A stretch of 25,482 nt of DNA, taken from Thermacetogenium sp. UBA4966. GTDB taxonomy: Bacteria; Bacillota; DSM-12270; Thermacetogeniales; Thermacetogeniaceae. Below, piece after piece: positions 24,203 through 25,482 of the stretch; position 1 is the stretch's first letter, and each line of letters opens with the position of its first letter. The notes under the pieces were generated by a model, which worked only from the letters and a program-made list of their open reading frames with translations, was not told the DNA's origin and ran no database searches. Both the position numbers and the translations under genes were made by a program. The stretch is taken from NCBI GenBank assembly GCA_002397275.1, contig DHAA01000051.1, positions 1 to 25,482 on the forward strand. The letters run 5' to 3'.

Positions 24203-25288
24203 TCAAGGCTTGAGCTTTATGTTATTATTTTTACCGCATTTTACGCAGCGGCCTGACCTGTCCAGAGTCTCAAGGACTCGGCTGTTTAAGCCAAATCTTT
24301 CGACAAGCATGGTGCCGCATTGGCTGCAATAGCTGTGAAGGCCTACATTCTCAAAAACGTTGCCGACATAGACATACTGCAAACCTCTTTCGAGCGCCAT
24401 TGCCCTTGCTCTTTCTAAGTGGCTGGAATCTGCCTGCGGTAAATGGACGTATTTATAATCGGGATGAAAACTGGAAAAATGCAGAGGCACGCTCTCATCC
24501 AGCTCTTTCTTTACGAAATCAATTATTTTGATGTACTCGCTGTCTTTATCGGTCAGCCCTGTGACGATCAAGTTCTCAATTTCCAAAGGTTTTCCGGATC
24601 GATGGATCTTTTTGGTACAGTTCAAAACAGGAGCAATCCAGCCTTGGGTATGAGTTTGATAATATTTATTATCCATCGCTTTTAAGGACACTGCAAACAG
24701 GTCAGCCGCATCAATGATCATGTCAGTGGCCTCTTCCGAAAGAAAATAGGCGGACTTAAACAAACTGACAAGGCCATGTTTTCTTGCCAGCCTGGCAGTG
24801 TCAATCACAAATTCAAACCAAACGGCAGGCTCACTATAAGTCCATGATAATATTTTTATATTGTTTTTGAGGGCCATATTCACGATTTGTTCGGATGTGC
24901 GTTGAGAAATAATATTGGGATTAGCATACTCTGCTTGAGACAATGACCAATTTTGACAATAAGAGCAGTTAAGATTACAGCCTATTGTTCCTAATGAAAG
25001 AATATCGGCACCTGGCTCATAGTGAAAAATTGCCTCTGTTTCAATTTTTTCAATGGCGACATGAGCAGCTTTTTCATAGGTCTGGGCATATAATGTCCCA
25101 TTGATGTTTTTCCTGACCTTGCAAAATCCTACTTCCCCTTGTTGAATGACACAATTTCTCGGGCATAATCTGCATCTCACCTTATGTTCTGTAGAAAGTC
25201 TATCATAAAGGTACGCCTCTTTGAGAGTATCGTTCCATTCATTTTGAAGATTATACTTGCAAGCATGTTCACTCCATTTGATACTCAT
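24203..25288 (-). CDS. AmrS-like (AmmeMemoRadiSam) radical SAM enzyme, divergent
   Basis: The 361-residue protein has the AmrS layout. An N-terminal cysteine motif CRLCPRNC...GFCKVR (39-59) is followed by the radical SAM cluster CNLNCSYC (Cys104, Cys108, Cys111; CX3CX2C), then LHFSSFHPDYK (269-279), YVYVGNV, and a C-terminal zinc-ribbon-like pair CSQC (321-324) and CVKC (348-351). The family reaction is not established; the usual partners Memo and AMMECR1 are absent from this window. Two places differ from what I expect in the family: SWTYSEP instead of a TYNEP-type motif, and LFKSAYF instead of the TNGY-type motif. It lies 50 bases after a thioesterase-like gene, with GGAAAGGAG before its ATG, on the same strand as the NRPS. 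This suggests an oxygen-sensitive step in making the product, such as a radical modification, but that is inference. Confidence 0.85.
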   Translation of the reverse strand: MSIKWSEHACKYNLQNEWNDTLKEAYLYDRLSTEHKVRCRLCPRNCVIQQGEVGFCKVRKNINGTLYAQTYEKAAHVAIEKIETEAIFHYEPGADILSLGTIGCNLNCSYCQNWSLSQAEYANPNIISQRTSEQIVNMALKNNIKILSWTYSEPAVWFEFVIDTARLARKHGLVSLFKSAYFLSEEATDMIIDAADLFAVSLKAMDNKYYQTHTQGWIAPVLNCTKKIHRSGKPLEIENLIVTGLTDKDSEYIKIIDFVKKELDESVPLHFSSFHPDYKYVHLPQADSSHLERARAMALERGLQYVYVGNVFENVGLHSYCSQCGTMLVERFGLNSRVLETLDRSGRCVKCGKNNNIKLKP

Positions 25289-25338
25289 GCCAATTCTCCT
25301 TTCCTTCCCGAATAAAAATTACAATATGAGAAACGGCC

Positions 25339-25482
25339 TTACCTGTGGTATAGCAGCTGTTCTTTCAGGATTTCAGCCACGCTTTGAGCGTGGACCTCGT
25401 CTTCCACACAATTCATATGGTTGCCTTCGATTTCTTCCACCGTGAAGGTACTCAGGCATATTTTCCGCCAAAAATCCACTGA
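25339..25482 (-). CDS. Partial: C-terminal end of a probable thioesterase
   Basis: An open frame enters from the right edge and stops at 25339-25341, giving the last 47 residues. EEIEGNHMNCVEDEVHAQSV followed by AEILKEQL fits the end of alpha/beta-hydrolase thioesterases of NRPS systems, where GNH holds the catalytic histidine (residue 22 of the fragment). It could be a free-standing type II thioesterase or the terminal domain of an NRPS/PKS such as an Irp1/HMWP1 counterpart. The NRPS in this window has no thioesterase of its own, so this protein could supply product release. The N-terminus lies outside the window. Confidence 0.6.
   Translation of the reverse strand, partial: SVDFWRKICLSTFTVEEIEGNHMNCVEDEVHAQSVAEILKEQLLYHR

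Overview
The window carries part of a pyochelin/yersiniabactin-type non-ribosomal peptide (NRPS) metallophore locus. Every gene I support reads on the minus strand, so transcription runs from high to low coordinates. Strong AGGAGG-type ribosome sites, several TTG starts, an AmrS-family radical SAM enzyme and an Rpn-family nuclease with GIEQ repeats suggest an anaerobic Firmicute (Clostridia or Negativicutes). That assignment is inference; there is no rRNA or other taxonomic marker.

Biosynthetic half (25482 to 9886). The window opens inside the last 47 codons of a probable thioesterase. Next come a divergent AmrS-like radical SAM enzyme, a 100-residue protein of unknown function, and a frameshifted C-terminal relic of an aryl-acid (salicylate or 2,3-dihydroxybenzoate)-AMP ligase. 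A giant NRPS follows: ArCP-Cy-A(Cys)-[MT-like]-PCP-Cy-A(Cys)-[MT-like]-PCP. Both cyclization domains keep DxxxxDxxS, and both A domains read as cysteine-specific. Downstream, a 1216-residue protein fuses a thiazolinyl-imide-reductase-like domain to two methyltransferase domains with intact SAM motifs, whereas the two MT-like domains inside the NRPS have degenerate ones. A saccharopine-dehydrogenase-like reductase has its own promoter and completes this half. The expected core product is a (possibly aryl-capped) bis-thiazoline/thiazolidine chain that is reduced and methylated in trans.

Transport half (9727 to 1480). Two paralogous pairs of TMD-NBD half-transporters resemble YbtP/YbtQ or IrtA/IrtB, which are importers with an exporter fold. 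Each pair is coupled by a TGATG stop-start overlap. Between the pairs lie ABC gene debris and a TetR-family regulator with a clear sigma-A-type promoter and tandem operators. Related 18-bp palindromes precede both pairs, and a half-conserved copy sits at the reductase promoter, suggesting one regulon.

Left end. The 3' end of the last transporter gene has been split: its final codons lie at 153-185, beyond a segment of about 1.3 kb that carries the Rpn gene and is bounded by a 6-bp direct repeat. At least two further ABC fragments and the ligase relic show a locus that has been duplicated and partly decayed. From about 9.9 to 14.7 kb the sequence is visibly AT-richer than the GC-rich transporter block, which suggests mosaic origin.
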